A stretch of DNA of 63,341 nt, from contig CABZAD010000007.1 of assembly GCA_902523665.1 (NCBI GenBank), positions 1 through 63,341 of the forward strand, in the 5' to 3' direction. The first letter of the stretch is position 1, and the number at the start of each line of letters is the position of its first letter. Source of the stretch: an uncultured Bacteroidota bacterium. Lineage in GTDB: Bacteria > Bacteroidota > Bacteroidia > Flavobacteriales > Flavobacteriaceae. Both the position numbers and the translations under genes were made by a program. The notes below the pieces were generated by a model. The model saw nothing but the letters and a program-made list of their open reading frames with translations, searched no databases and was not told where the DNA came from. Shown in pieces: positions 16,569 through 25,935 of the stretch.

Positions 16569-17609
16569 ATGTTTACAGACAATAAAGCTTACAATAATAT
16601 TTTAGAACTTATTGGTAATACACCTCTTGTAAGACTTAATAAAATTTGTGATGGTTTTCCTGGCAAATATTATACAAAATATGAAGGATACAATCCAGGC
16701 CATTCGAATAAAGATCGCATTGCTCTTCATATTCTAAATCAAGCAGAGAAAAAAAAGATATTAAAAAAAGGTAGTACTATTATTGAAACAACCTCTGGTA
16801 ACACTGGTTTTAGTCTAGCTATGGTATCTATTTTAAAAGGTTATAAATGTATACTTGCTGTAAGTTCTAAAGCGTCAAAGGATAAAATAAATATGATGAA
16901 ATGTCTTGGAGCAGATATTTATGTATGCCCTTCAAATGTTCCATCAGATGATCCTAGATCATATTATGAGGTTGCCAAAAGATTAAATAATGAAATAAAA
17001 GATTCAGTGTATATTAATCAATATTTTAATGACTTAAATGTTCAAGCTCATTATGAAACTACAGGCCCTGAAATATGGGATCAAACAGATGGAGATATAA
17101 CTCACTTAATTGCCTGTAGTGGAACTGGTGGTACAATTTCTGGAATTGGTAGATACTTAAAAGAAAAAAATAAAAATATAAAAATTATAGGAGTCGATGC
17201 TTATGGTTCAATTTTAAAAAAATATCATGAGACTGGCGAAATAGATAAAAATGAGATTTATTCCTACAGAATTGAAGGTCTTGGCAAAAACATAGTTCCT
17301 TCAGCCACTGATTTCAAAATTATTGATAAGTTTGTTAAAGTAACAGATTCAGATAGTGCATATATGTCAAGAGAGATTACTTTAAAAGAAGGCTTATTCG
17401 TTGGATATACTTCAGGTGCTGCATTTCAAGCAGTAAGCATACTTAATGATGAAAATGAATTTAATAACGATAGTTATGTAGTTATTGTTTTTCCTGATCA
17501 TGGATCTAGGTATCTTTCCAAAATCTACTCAGATGAGTGGATGAATAATCAAGGATTTTATGATAGAAGTTTTTATCAACCAAAAAAGAATACAATTAAT
17601 TATATATAA
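16569..17609 (+). CDS. Cysteine-synthase/CBS-family PLP enzyme, candidate cysteate synthase
   Basis: A 346-residue fold-type II PLP enzyme. The lysine that binds PLP is Lys48 in NPGHSNKDR, a variant of the canonical NPGGSVKDR. SGNTG (76-80) binds the substrate carboxylate and GTGGT (about 181) binds the PLP phosphate. The C-terminal SDEWMNNQGF resembles eukaryotic cystathionine beta-synthase, but no CBS pair domains follow. It ends four bases before an alpha-oxoamine synthase gene. In Flavobacterium that enzyme family includes the cysteate-fatty acyl transferase of sulfonolipid synthesis, so this gene may supply cysteate. Ordinary cysteine synthase or beta-synthase activity remains possible. 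Confidence 0.75.
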   Translation: MFTDNKAYNNILELIGNTPLVRLNKICDGFPGKYYTKYEGYNPGHSNKDRIALHILNQAEKKKILKKGSTIIETTSGNTGFSLAMVSILKGYKCILAVSSKASKDKINMMKCLGADIYVCPSNVPSDDPRSYYEVAKRLNNEIKDSVYINQYFNDLNVQAHYETTGPEIWDQTDGDITHLIACSGTGGTISGIGRYLKEKNKNIKIIGVDAYGSILKKYHETGEIDKNEIYSYRIEGLGKNIVPSATDFKIIDKFVKVTDSDSAYMSREITLKEGLFVGYTSGAAFQAVSILNDENEFNNDSYVVIVFPDHGSRYLSKIYSDEWMNNQGFYDRSFYQPKKNTINYI

Positions 17610-17613
17610 GATT

Positions 17614-18870
17614 ATGCAAGATTTATTTGATAAAATTTATAAAAACAAAGGGCCATTAGGTAAATGGGCATCAATAGCTGAGGGTTATTTTGCTTTTCCA
17701 AAGTTAGAGGGCCCCATATCAAATCGAATGAAATTTAACAATAAAGAAGTTATAACTTGGAGTGTAAATGATTATTTAGGTTTGGCTAATCATCCAGAAG
17801 TAAGAGAAGTTGATGCTAGAGCTGCGAAAGATTATGGAAGTGCATACCCTATGGGAGCAAGACTTATGTCTGGTCATACTAAGTATCATGAAAAGCTAGA
17901 GTCTGAACTTGCAAAATTTACTTCCAAGGAATCGGCATATCTTCTAAATTTTGGTTATCAAGGAATACTTTCAACTATTGATTCTTTAGTATCTAAAAAT
18001 GATATTATAGTTTATGATATTGATGCCCACGCATGCATTGTTGATGGTGTAAGACTCCATCTAGGAAAAAGGTTTACTTATCAACATAATGATATGAAAA
18101 GTCTTGAGAAAAATCTTGAAAGAGCAACTAAAATGGCTGAACAAACAGGTGGAGGTATATTAGTTATTTCTGAGGGTGTTTTTGGAATGAGAGGTGAGCA
18201 AGGAAAACTTAAAGAAATTGTTCAACTTAAAGATAAATTTAAATTCAGACTACTTGTTGATGACGCTCATGGTTTTGGAACTCTTGGTAAAACTGGTGCA
18301 GGAACTGGTGAAGAGCAGGGTATTCAAAATCAAATAGATGTTTACTTTGCAACCTTTGCTAAATCAATGGCTTCTACTGGCGCCTTTATTTCTGGAGATA
18401 AAGAGATAATAGGTTTTCTTAGATATAATATGCGATCACAAATGTTTGCAAAATCACTTCAAATTCAATTAGTAATAGGGGCTTTAAAACGTTTGGAATT
18501 ACTTCAAACAAAACCAGAATTAAAAGACAAACTTTGGGAAAATGTAAATATGCTTCAAACTGGATTAAAACAAAGAGGATTTGACATTGGTTCTACACAA
18601 AGCTGTGTAACTCCAGTTTATTTGGAAGGCAGTGTTCCCGAAGCAATGGCATTAGTTAGAGACCTAAGAGAAAATTATCAAATATTTTGCTCAATTGTTG
18701 TATATCCTGTAATTCCTAAAGGATTAATACTCTTAAGATTAATACCGACATCATCACACAATGAGGATGATATCAATGAAACACTTGATGCTTTTGCCTC
18801 AATCAGGGAAAAACTGCAAAAAGGAGTCTATAAAATTGCCTCTAAAGGTGTTGAAGAAGAGGTGAGTTAA
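17614..18870 (+). CDS. Alpha-oxoamine synthase, probable cysteate (or serine) acyltransferase for sulfonolipids
   Basis: A 419-residue PLP enzyme that condenses an amino acid with an acyl thioester with loss of CO2. The family contains serine palmitoyltransferase, Kbl, BioF and the flavobacterial cysteate-fatty acyl transferase that makes capnine. DDAHGFG (216-222; His219 stacks on PLP) and the Schiff-base lysine Lys250 in TFAKSMAS are visible. The start at 17614 is chosen because the N-terminus MQDLFDKIYKNKGPLGKW suits this family and avoids a 50-base overlap with the previous gene. No biotin or threonine-degradation genes are nearby. It follows the cysteine-synthase homologue by four bases. 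Substrate choice is inferred. Confidence 0.8.
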   Translation: MQDLFDKIYKNKGPLGKWASIAEGYFAFPKLEGPISNRMKFNNKEVITWSVNDYLGLANHPEVREVDARAAKDYGSAYPMGARLMSGHTKYHEKLESELAKFTSKESAYLLNFGYQGILSTIDSLVSKNDIIVYDIDAHACIVDGVRLHLGKRFTYQHNDMKSLEKNLERATKMAEQTGGGILVISEGVFGMRGEQGKLKEIVQLKDKFKFRLLVDDAHGFGTLGKTGAGTGEEQGIQNQIDVYFATFAKSMASTGAFISGDKEIIGFLRYNMRSQMFAKSLQIQLVIGALKRLELLQTKPELKDKLWENVNMLQTGLKQRGFDIGSTQSCVTPVYLEGSVPEAMALVRDLRENYQIFCSIVVYPVIPKGLILLRLIPTSSHNEDDINETLDAFASIREKLQKGVYKIASKGVEEEVS

Positions 18871-19988
18871 TCGTTTAGCATTACTGGCATTACTAACATG
18901 GTTATTGACTCTTTAACGTTATCATAATCACTAACTGGCCTAATTATACCGGCCCTATTTGGGTGTGACATTGATAGAGTTATGGTTTCTGAATCTAAAT
19001 TATTAAGCATTTCAATTAAAAATTTAGAATTAAAGCCAATTTGCATATCATCACCTAAATATTGACATTCTAGGTTTTCATCTGCTTTATTACTAAAATC
19101 AAAGTCCTCCGCACTAATATTTAAAAGAGACCCTGCAATCTTAAGTTTGATTTGGTTAGTTGTTTTGTTAGAAAATATACTAACTCTCCTAACAGAATTC
19201 AAAAACAGTTGCCTATCTATTGTTAATACATTGGGATTCTCTTTAGGGATAACAGCTTCATAGTTTGGAAATTTTCCATCAATTAGTCTACACGTAATTG
19301 ACGATTTTCCAAAAGTAAATTTTGCATTTGAATCATTGTATTGAATTGTAACGTCAGAATCTTCAGTCTGGAGAATACCCTTCAAAATTTGAAGAGGCTT
19401 TTTAGGAATTATAAATTCAGACAAATTATTGGCAGTATATTCTGATGTTTCAAACTTAACTAGCTTGTGTGCGTCAGTTGCTACAAATTTCAGAGAATCA
19501 TTATTGAACTGAAAAAAAACTCCACTCATAACTGGCCTTAAATCGTCAGTTCCAGAAGCAAAAATTGTTGAGTTTATAGCATTACCTAGATAAGTGCTAT
19601 TTAAAATCGTTTCATGAGCATCAAGTATTTCAACTTGTTTAGGAAATTCCTCTCCTTTAAGATATGCAAGAGAGTATTTACCGTTACTTGCACTAATTTC
19701 TATTGTGTTATTTTCTGTTTTTATGAATGTTAAGGGCTGTTCCGAAAAGGTTTTAAGAATATCAGTTAATAGCTTAGCAGAGACAGCAACTTTATCATTA
19801 GAGTTTGATTCAATATCAATTTTGCTAGTCATTGTAGACTCAAGGTCAGATGAGCTTATAGTGAGTTTATTATTATCAATTTCAAATAAAAAGTTATCGA
19901 GAATTGGAATGGTATTTGATGAATTTATAACTCCATTCAAAATTTGAAGTTCCTTGTAGAGAGTAGAAGATGAAACAATAAATTTCAT
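18867..19988 (-). CDS. dnaN: DNA polymerase III beta sliding clamp
   Basis: A 373-residue clamp subunit; two copies ring DNA and tether polymerase III and repair enzymes. Three repeated clamp domains are visible, beginning at MKFIVSSSTLYKELQ, and the terminal LVMPVMLN sits where the ligand-binding pocket is completed. ATG at 19988 is chosen because an extension to 20000 would need a TTG codon in a poly-A run. A perfect TATATTTG box lies just upstream. Its stop shares a TTAA with the stop of the convergent oxoamine synthase gene. dnaA and recF are not adjacent, so the origin is probably elsewhere. Confidence 0.96.
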   Translation of the reverse strand: MKFIVSSSTLYKELQILNGVINSSNTIPILDNFLFEIDNNKLTISSSDLESTMTSKIDIESNSNDKVAVSAKLLTDILKTFSEQPLTFIKTENNTIEISASNGKYSLAYLKGEEFPKQVEILDAHETILNSTYLGNAINSTIFASGTDDLRPVMSGVFFQFNNDSLKFVATDAHKLVKFETSEYTANNLSEFIIPKKPLQILKGILQTEDSDVTIQYNDSNAKFTFGKSSITCRLIDGKFPNYEAVIPKENPNVLTIDRQLFLNSVRRVSIFSNKTTNQIKLKIAGSLLNISAEDFDFSNKADENLECQYLGDDMQIGFNSKFLIEMLNNLDSETITLSMSHPNRAGIIRPVSDYDNVKESITMLVMPVMLND

Positions 19989-19997
19989 TTTTTTTTT

Positions 19998-20005
19998 CAA
20001 ATATA
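19998..20005 (-). promoter_or_regulatory. TAnnTTTG box of dnaN
   Basis: On the minus strand TATATTTG is followed by nine A residues and the dnaN ATG, giving a leader of only a few bases made of adenines. An A-rich start context is typical of Bacteroidota genes without Shine-Dalgarno sites. Confidence 0.5.
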
Positions 20006-20064
20006 TCTAAATGAAACTATTTTTCTTACTATTAATTATAAAAGTTATCTACTAAATACAAACA

Positions 20065-20892
20065 CTAAAAATATACACTTACTGCATCTCTATAATTCAG
20101 TCCAAATAGTGTGCTGGCGCTTCCTACTGTTTCTGGGTTACTTTTGTATATACTAAGTTGTAAATACCCGAGATTATTAAATAAAGCAATCTTCTTACCA
20201 TCTTCTTCTCTATCTTTTTTTTCAATATTAAAGTCTATTGCGTCAGAATAATTTTTATGAACCCTTGAAAATTTGACATTTCTTGCATTAATGGTGAATG
20301 TCCTTGTCTTTGATACTTCTTTAAATAATTTTTCTGTAATATTTGTTACTACATTTCCGTAATTGTCAATATATATAACACTACCTAATATTTGATTCAT
20401 CTCCTTATTTATTACAGGTCTTAAATTTGTTATTTCTTTAATTTTGTTAATCTCATTTCCAACAACATTTAATGGGCCTGACCTATTTATGTGAGATGCA
20501 ACTTTAACAAATAATTCATCAGCAGAAATATCGTAATTATAATTATTGTGTAAGTTAATTTCTACAATTTGATCAGGTTTTTTATCTCTAAAAATTAAAG
20601 AGAAAACACCATTATCTGCTCCAATGAAATAACTTTCTTCGTACATGATTGCAATATGTCTATTTTCAGGTGTTAGTTCTGAATCTACACTTAAAATATG
20701 AATTGTTCCCTTTGGAAAATCACTGAATGCACCTTCGAGTACATATCCAGCCTCAGCAAGATTAAATGGGCTAATATCATGTGTGATATCGACTATTCTA
20801 ATATTATCTACATTGCTTATTAATTTAGCTTTTAAAGAACTTACCGAATAGTCTTTATTACCATAATCAGTAGTAAGTGTTATGATAGCCAT
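20065..20892 (-). CDS. SAM hydroxide adenosyltransferase family protein (DUF62)
   Basis: A 275-residue member of the family that includes SAM hydrolase, fluorinase and chlorinase; most bacterial members split S-adenosylmethionine into adenosine and methionine using water. The N-terminal ITLTTDYGNKDY (4-15) carries the diagnostic acidic residues, followed by DITHDISPFN and a HILSVDSE segment. The C-terminal domain has the expected YIDNYGNVVTN. Halogenase activity cannot be read from sequence and hydrolysis is the default guess. It diverges from phoH. Confidence 0.88.
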   Translation of the reverse strand: MAIITLTTDYGNKDYSVSSLKAKLISNVDNIRIVDITHDISPFNLAEAGYVLEGAFSDFPKGTIHILSVDSELTPENRHIAIMYEESYFIGADNGVFSLIFRDKKPDQIVEINLHNNYNYDISADELFVKVASHINRSGPLNVVGNEINKIKEITNLRPVINKEMNQILGSVIYIDNYGNVVTNITEKLFKEVSKTRTFTINARNVKFSRVHKNYSDAIDFNIEKKDREEDGKKIALFNNLGYLQLSIYKSNPETVGSASTLFGLNYRDAVSVYF

Positions 20893-20920
20893 TTATTATA
20901 TAAACTTTACAAAATTTATG

Positions 20921-20928
20921 TAAATTTG
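20921..20928 (+). promoter_or_regulatory. TAnnTTTG box upstream of phoH
   Basis: TAAATTTG fits the consensus and lies about 41 bases before the proposed phoH start, which leaves a short leader of about 35 bases. Confidence 0.45.
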
Positions 20929-20969
20929 AATCAAATAATCTACTATAACAAATTTTTAAATACAATCTA

Positions 20970-21905
20970 TTGAGTGACCTTCAATTTGAGTTGACAGATG
21001 TTGATCCACAGTATTTTTTTTCAAGGGATAATTTAAATTCTTTAAAATCAAGTTTTCCAAAGATTAAATTAGTTCAGAGAGGACAGACAATTAAAGCCCT
21101 GGGAGATAAAAATGAACTTAAAAAATTTGATAAAAAATTTAGAAGTCTTTTAAATTATTACTCAGAGTTTAACTCAATGGATCCAAATGTTATTAATGAT
21201 ATAGTTGTAAAAGATATAAAGTTGAATGGTGATAAACCCTCTTTAATCCTACATGGAATATCTGGGAAACCAATTTTAGCAAAAACTGTTAATCAAAAAA
21301 AACTTAATGACTCAATTGAAACAAATGATTTAGTATTTGCCGTTGGACCAGCAGGCACTGGAAAAACATATACTGGTGTGGCTATGGCAGTTAAAGCTTT
21401 AAAAGAAAAAGAAGTAAAAAAAATAATCTTAACAAGACCAGCTGTTGAAGCTGGTGAAAATCTTGGATATCTTCCTGGAGATTTAAAAGAGAAATTGGAT
21501 CCTTATATGCAACCATTATATGATGCATTAACTGATATGATTCCTCGAAATAAACTTGAAAAATTTTTAGAAGATCGTACTATTGAAATTGCTCCGCTTG
21601 CCTTTATGAGAGGTAGAACTCTTGATAATGCATTTGTCATTCTTGACGAAGCTCAAAATACCACGCCTGCTCAAATGAAAATGTTTTTAACGAGAATGGG
21701 TATGAATGCTAAATTTATGGTGACTGGTGATCCAGGACAAGTAGATTTACCTAAAAAGGATAATTCTGGACTAAGAGAAGCTATAAAAATTTTATCTAAT
21801 AAGAGGGGAATTAAAATTATTTATCTTGATGATAAAGATGTAATTAGACACCCTATTGTAAAAAAAGTTATTGATGCTTATAATAATGTTGAAAAAGATA
21901 ATTAG
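20970..21905 (+). CDS. PhoH-like ATPase
   Basis: A 311-residue protein of the PhoH/YbeZ family, RNA-associated ATPases that in many bacteria work with the RNase YbeY. An N-terminal KH-like region (about 1-75) precedes the P-loop GPAGTGKT (126-133), the TRPAVEAGENLGYLPGD stretch and the Walker B FVILDEAQN. The start is a TTG; the resulting LSDLQFELTDVDP N-terminus suits flavobacterial homologues and no better ATG exists upstream. It overlaps purC by one base, so both are one transcript. Confidence 0.93.
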   Translation: MSDLQFELTDVDPQYFFSRDNLNSLKSSFPKIKLVQRGQTIKALGDKNELKKFDKKFRSLLNYYSEFNSMDPNVINDIVVKDIKLNGDKPSLILHGISGKPILAKTVNQKKLNDSIETNDLVFAVGPAGTGKTYTGVAMAVKALKEKEVKKIILTRPAVEAGENLGYLPGDLKEKLDPYMQPLYDALTDMIPRNKLEKFLEDRTIEIAPLAFMRGRTLDNAFVILDEAQNTTPAQMKMFLTRMGMNAKFMVTGDPGQVDLPKKDNSGLREAIKILSNKRGIKIIYLDDKDVIRHPIVKKVIDAYNNVEKDN

Positions 21906-22849
21906 TGAATAGTATCTATAGAACAGACTTTAGATTTCCTGGTCAAACTTCTAAATATCAAGGTAAAGTAAGAGATGTATATACCATCAAGGATGATATT
22001 TTGGTAGTAATTGCTTCCGATAGAATATCTGCCTTTGATATAGTTATGCCAAAGTCCATTCCTTATAAAGGACAAGTGCTTAATCAGATATCAATTGATA
22101 TGTTAAGCTCCACAAAAGACATAATTGATAATTGGTTAATTTCCTCACCTGATCCAAATGTTTCAATAGGTCATAAATTAAAACCTATTAAAATTGAGAT
22201 GGTAATAAGAGGCTATCTAAGTGGTCATGCTGATAGATTATATAAGTCAGGTGTAAGAAGCATATGTGGTGTGAAGATGCCTGACGGTCTTGTTTCTAAC
22301 CAAAAATTTGAAAAACCAATAATTACACCAAGTACAAAAGCTGATATTGGTCACGATGAAGACATATCAAAACCTGATATATTGAAAAAAAATATTTTAT
22401 CAATTGACCAGTATGAAGAAGTTGAAAAAATTACTTATAAATTATTTGAAAGAGGTACTAAAATTGCAGCGGAAAGAGGGCTTATTCTGGTAGACACAAA
22501 ATATGAATTTGGATATGATAATAAAAATAGACTATATCTAATTGATGAAATTCATACTCCAGATTCTTCCAGATATTTTTATATTGATGGCTATAAAGAA
22601 GCTGTTGATAAAGGTTTAACGCCTAAACAGCTTTCGAAAGAGTTTTTTAGACAATGGTTAATCAATAATAATTTTCAAGGAAAAGGAAATCAAAAATTAC
22701 CACAAATAACTGACGAAATTATTGATGATGTTTCTAAAAGATATATAGAATTATTTAATTTAATAACTGGAAACCCTTTTGAGCCAAGAAAATCAACTAA
22801 TAAATTAAGAGAAATAGAAGATAATATTATAGAGTTTCTATCTACTTAA
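21905..22849 (+). CDS. purC: Phosphoribosylaminoimidazole-succinocarboxamide synthase
   Basis: A 314-residue SAICAR synthetase joining CAIR and aspartate with ATP in purine synthesis. YQGKVRDVY (18-26) is the hallmark ATP-binding segment, followed by SDRISAFD, GYLSGHADRLY and LVDTKYEFG with metal-binding acidic residues. The start is GTG at 21905, overlapping the phoH TAG by one base. The long form (over 300 residues) is the version common in Bacteroidota. It converges with the first M20 peptidase, overlapping by eight bases. Confidence 0.95.
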   Translation: MNSIYRTDFRFPGQTSKYQGKVRDVYTIKDDILVVIASDRISAFDIVMPKSIPYKGQVLNQISIDMLSSTKDIIDNWLISSPDPNVSIGHKLKPIKIEMVIRGYLSGHADRLYKSGVRSICGVKMPDGLVSNQKFEKPIITPSTKADIGHDEDISKPDILKKNILSIDQYEEVEKITYKLFERGTKIAAERGLILVDTKYEFGYDNKNRLYLIDEIHTPDSSRYFYIDGYKEAVDKGLTPKQLSKEFFRQWLINNNFQGKGNQKLPQITDEIIDDVSKRYIELFNLITGNPFEPRKSTNKLREIEDNIIEFLST

Positions 22850-24362
22850 ATTCAGAGGAAAGTATCCCAACAAAACTTTCAATTCCTTTTATGTAATTAA
22901 TTAACTTAATATTTTCATTAGGACTATGTTGATTGTTATCTTTATTAACAGTAGGTACTCCAACTGCAGGAACATTTAAAACATTAACAAATGGAGAAAT
23001 AGGGACAGAACCACCACTAGTTCTTCTAAGAACAGGTTCTACTCCAAATGTATTTGTAAGTGCTTTAGATAACCACCTCCCAAGATCACTATCTATGTCT
23101 GTTCTAAAAGCAGGGTATGATACTGTAGAGTTAAATTTTACTATTTTATCATATTTCATTCTTTCTTCTTTTGAAGGTTCATGGTCAAGTACCATGTAGC
23201 CTAAATTTTTAATATGATTTTTTATTAACTCATGAAGTCTATATCCATCAGATTCTAAAACAAGTCTTACATCAATTTCTGCGATACACTCAGATGGGAC
23301 AATTGTTCTCACTTCGTCTTCTACCCAACCAGCTCTGATTCCTCTTACGTTTAATGAAGGGAACTGAATAGCCTCTTGATATGAATTTCCAACTGATTCA
23401 GGTTTTTTAAACTGCATTTTATCTAACATGCTTTCCTCATCATCAGGAACATTATTTAAATATTTCTTTACTTTATCTGAAATTACAATTCCATCGTAGT
23501 ATCCTTTTATTTTTACAACCCCGTTCTCATACTTCATAGATGATAATATATTAGACATTCTAAATACAGGATTAGGAGCATAGTTACCAAAATGTCCACT
23601 ATGTTGTGGTACAATTGGTCCATATGTTTTTAAAGTAATTGATGAAATTCCTCTATTTCCAAAATTTAAAGTTGGAAGGTCTGATAGATGTTGAGGCCCA
23701 TCAAAAATTAACAATGCATCACTTTCAAGAATGGAACTATGTTTCTTAACTGCATCAGGGAGGCTTGGTGAACCTTTTTCCTCCTCAAAATCCATAACTA
23801 GCTTTAAATTTAATTTTTGATTAATATTATTAGAGCTCATAAATTTTAATGCTTGAATAAGCATCATTACAGGTCCTTTAGCATCTGAAGAAGCCCTAGC
23901 AAATATTCTTATATCCTTGTCTTCTAAAGTCATATAATCTAAATCTACTATCTTTTCTTTATCATAATCAATAAAAGCCTCATCACTTTTTATTTTATAA
24001 ACAGGAATAAAAGGGTTTTCTTGATTCCATTTTTTTGAATCTACAGGCTGTCCATCAAGGTGCATATAAATAAGCACTGTTTTATAACTATCACTAATAT
24101 GTTTGGATGCTAATAAAAGTGGGATAGTTTCAGTTTCAAGCCTGTTAATTTTAAAATTAAGTGATTTGAACTTACTCTCAGTCCAATCAATTAATTCGTA
24201 TATATCGGATTCAAAGTTTGCATCATTTGGATATGAAAGAAACTCAATAAATTCATCTATATTATTAATACCTTGTTCAAAAATTTCATATTTATATTCT
24301 CTTTGACTAAAAAGTGAAATAGATGCAAATAATGATAGTACTGTAAGTTTAAATATTTTCAT
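22842..24362 (-). CDS. Exported M20-family metallopeptidase, copy 1 (metal ligands intact)
   Basis: A 506-residue peptidase with a signal peptide (about 1-19). M20 enzymes are di-zinc carboxy- or dipeptidases. Landmarks are HLDGQPVD (His101 and Asp103), SSDAKGP with the bridging Asp, EEE with the catalytic Glu, and NNQHSPNE with the final His ligand. A dimerisation domain lies between. It is the downstream member of a tandem pair with a very similar neighbour 55 bases upstream. All expected metal ligands are present here, unlike the neighbour. It probably trims peptides in the periplasm. Confidence 0.9.
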   Translation of the reverse strand: MKIFKLTVLSLFASISLFSQREYKYEIFEQGINNIDEFIEFLSYPNDANFESDIYELIDWTESKFKSLNFKINRLETETIPLLLASKHISDSYKTVLIYMHLDGQPVDSKKWNQENPFIPVYKIKSDEAFIDYDKEKIVDLDYMTLEDKDIRIFARASSDAKGPVMMLIQALKFMSSNNINQKLNLKLVMDFEEEKGSPSLPDAVKKHSSILESDALLIFDGPQHLSDLPTLNFGNRGISSITLKTYGPIVPQHSGHFGNYAPNPVFRMSNILSSMKYENGVVKIKGYYDGIVISDKVKKYLNNVPDDEESMLDKMQFKKPESVGNSYQEAIQFPSLNVRGIRAGWVEDEVRTIVPSECIAEIDVRLVLESDGYRLHELIKNHIKNLGYMVLDHEPSKEERMKYDKIVKFNSTVSYPAFRTDIDSDLGRWLSKALTNTFGVEPVLRRTSGGSVPISPFVNVLNVPAVGVPTVNKDNNQHSPNENIKLINYIKGIESFVGILSSEFK

Positions 24363-24417
24363 ATTTTATTTTTTAATTTCTTAAATATTGATTCGGGTTG
24401 ATACTTTATATTAAGCA

Positions 24418-25935
24418 TTAAAAATTATCAGTTAAAATACCTAAGTAAGTTTGAATTCCAATAATATAATTTTCAATTTTGATATTTTCATTAGGGCTGT
24501 GCTGATTATTATCTTGATTTACTGTGGGAACTGTAACAGCAGGAATACCTAAAGTATTTACAAATGGTGATATTGGTACAGATCCACCACTAGTTCTCTT
24601 TTTTACTGGTTCTGAATTAAATGTTTTCTTTAATGATTTTACTAACCACTTACCAATATCAGAATCAATATCTGTTCTAAATGCATCATAATCAAAAGTT
24701 GATATAAATGTCACAATTTTATTAAATTGTAACCTTTCTTCCTTTGTAGGTCTTCGATCCATTATAACATACCCCAAATCCTTAATGTGTTTTTTAATTA
24801 GATTATGGAGTCTTATAGGATCTGACTCCAATACAAGTCTTACATCAATCTCAGCTATACACTCAGACGGAACTATAGTCCTAACTTCCTCTCTAACCCA
24901 TCCGGATTCAATACCCCTCACATTTAAAGAAGGATACTGAATTGATTCTTGATAATTTGAACCAACATTATCAAAAGTATTAAATTGCATATCTTCCATC
25001 ATTTTTTTTTCATCATCAGGAACTCCAGCTAATAATTTCTGAGTTTCATTATCAAGAGTTATTCCATCATAAAAGCCTTCTATTACAACTCTTCCATCTT
25101 TGTCTTTCATTGATGATAGAATTTCAGACATTCTAAAGACAGGATTTGGAGCGTAATTACCAAAATGTCCGCTGTGTTGAGGGACAATTGGTCCATAAGT
25201 TATTAACCTAATATCAGATATTCCTCTTGCACCAAAAGTTAATGTAGGTAAATTGGATGGATGTTTTGGGCCATCAAATATGAATAGTGCGTCACTCTTT
25301 AATTTTGAAGAATATTTTTTGACTGCAGCTGCAAGATTTGGTGAACTAATCTCTTCCTCAAAGTCCATTATAACTTTAATATTATACTTAAATTCAACAT
25401 TATTTCTCTTCATAATCTCAAGAGCACTTAACATCATCATTACTGGTCCTTTTGCATCTGATGATGATCTTGCAAAAATTCTTAGGTCATTTTCTACAAT
25501 ATCTTTCATGGAAATACCCTCCAGTCTATCCCAATTGATTATCTCATATTTTTCATTTATTTTTTCTTTTAACACAGCTTTATATGGGTCTTCTTGTTCC
25601 CATTTTGAGTTATCAACTGGTTGTCCATCAAATTGAAGGTATATTAAAATAGTCTTAGCTTTTTTAGAAATAACTTTGGTGGCCAACAGAAGTGGTAATT
25701 CAGGTGTTTCAAGTCTTTCTACATCAAAACCATATTTTTTAAAATTATCTATTCCCCATTTAATTAATGGTTCCATTTCAGTTTTATAATTAGCATCATT
25801 TTTAATTAATAGAAAATCTCTGAAGTCATTAATGCTTTCAATGCCCATTTCAAATGACTGAGTTTCGTAATCCATCTGTGGAAATATATATATACTATTC
25901 AAGATGATCAATATTGTGTAAATTAATTTTTTCAT
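24418..25935 (-). CDS. Exported M20-family peptidase, copy 2 (His ligand replaced by Gln)
   Basis: A 505-residue paralogue of the next gene, similar along its whole length, including the APNPVFRMS, QYPSLNVRGI and HSPNEN stretches. It has a signal peptide (about 1-20). The first metal-ligand motif reads QFDGQPVD, with Gln101 where copy 1 has His101. The bridging Asp in SSDAKGP, the EEE motif and the late His in NNQHSPNE are kept. It may bind metal differently, prefer another metal or substrate, or be weakly active. The start overlaps the stop of miaA by four bases. Confidence 0.88.
   Translation of the reverse strand: MKKLIYTILIILNSIYIFPQMDYETQSFEMGIESINDFRDFLLIKNDANYKTEMEPLIKWGIDNFKKYGFDVERLETPELPLLLATKVISKKAKTILIYLQFDGQPVDNSKWEQEDPYKAVLKEKINEKYEIINWDRLEGISMKDIVENDLRIFARSSSDAKGPVMMMLSALEIMKRNNVEFKYNIKVIMDFEEEISSPNLAAAVKKYSSKLKSDALFIFDGPKHPSNLPTLTFGARGISDIRLITYGPIVPQHSGHFGNYAPNPVFRMSEILSSMKDKDGRVVIEGFYDGITLDNETQKLLAGVPDDEKKMMEDMQFNTFDNVGSNYQESIQYPSLNVRGIESGWVREEVRTIVPSECIAEIDVRLVLESDPIRLHNLIKKHIKDLGYVIMDRRPTKEERLQFNKIVTFISTFDYDAFRTDIDSDIGKWLVKSLKKTFNSEPVKKRTSGGSVPISPFVNTLGIPAVTVPTVNQDNNQHSPNENIKIENYIIGIQTYLGILTDNF

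Noticed and set aside
20065-20892. Fluorinase or chlorinase
   Set aside because: The family is mostly SAM hydrolases and no halometabolite genes are near.
20970-20972. TTG as the phoH start
   Set aside because: Kept as the start but not reported as unusual: the N-terminus fits the family and TTG or GTG starts recur here.
25253-25636. Plus-strand open frame of 127 codons
   Set aside because: Antisense to a clear M20 peptidase; composition mirrors the real gene.
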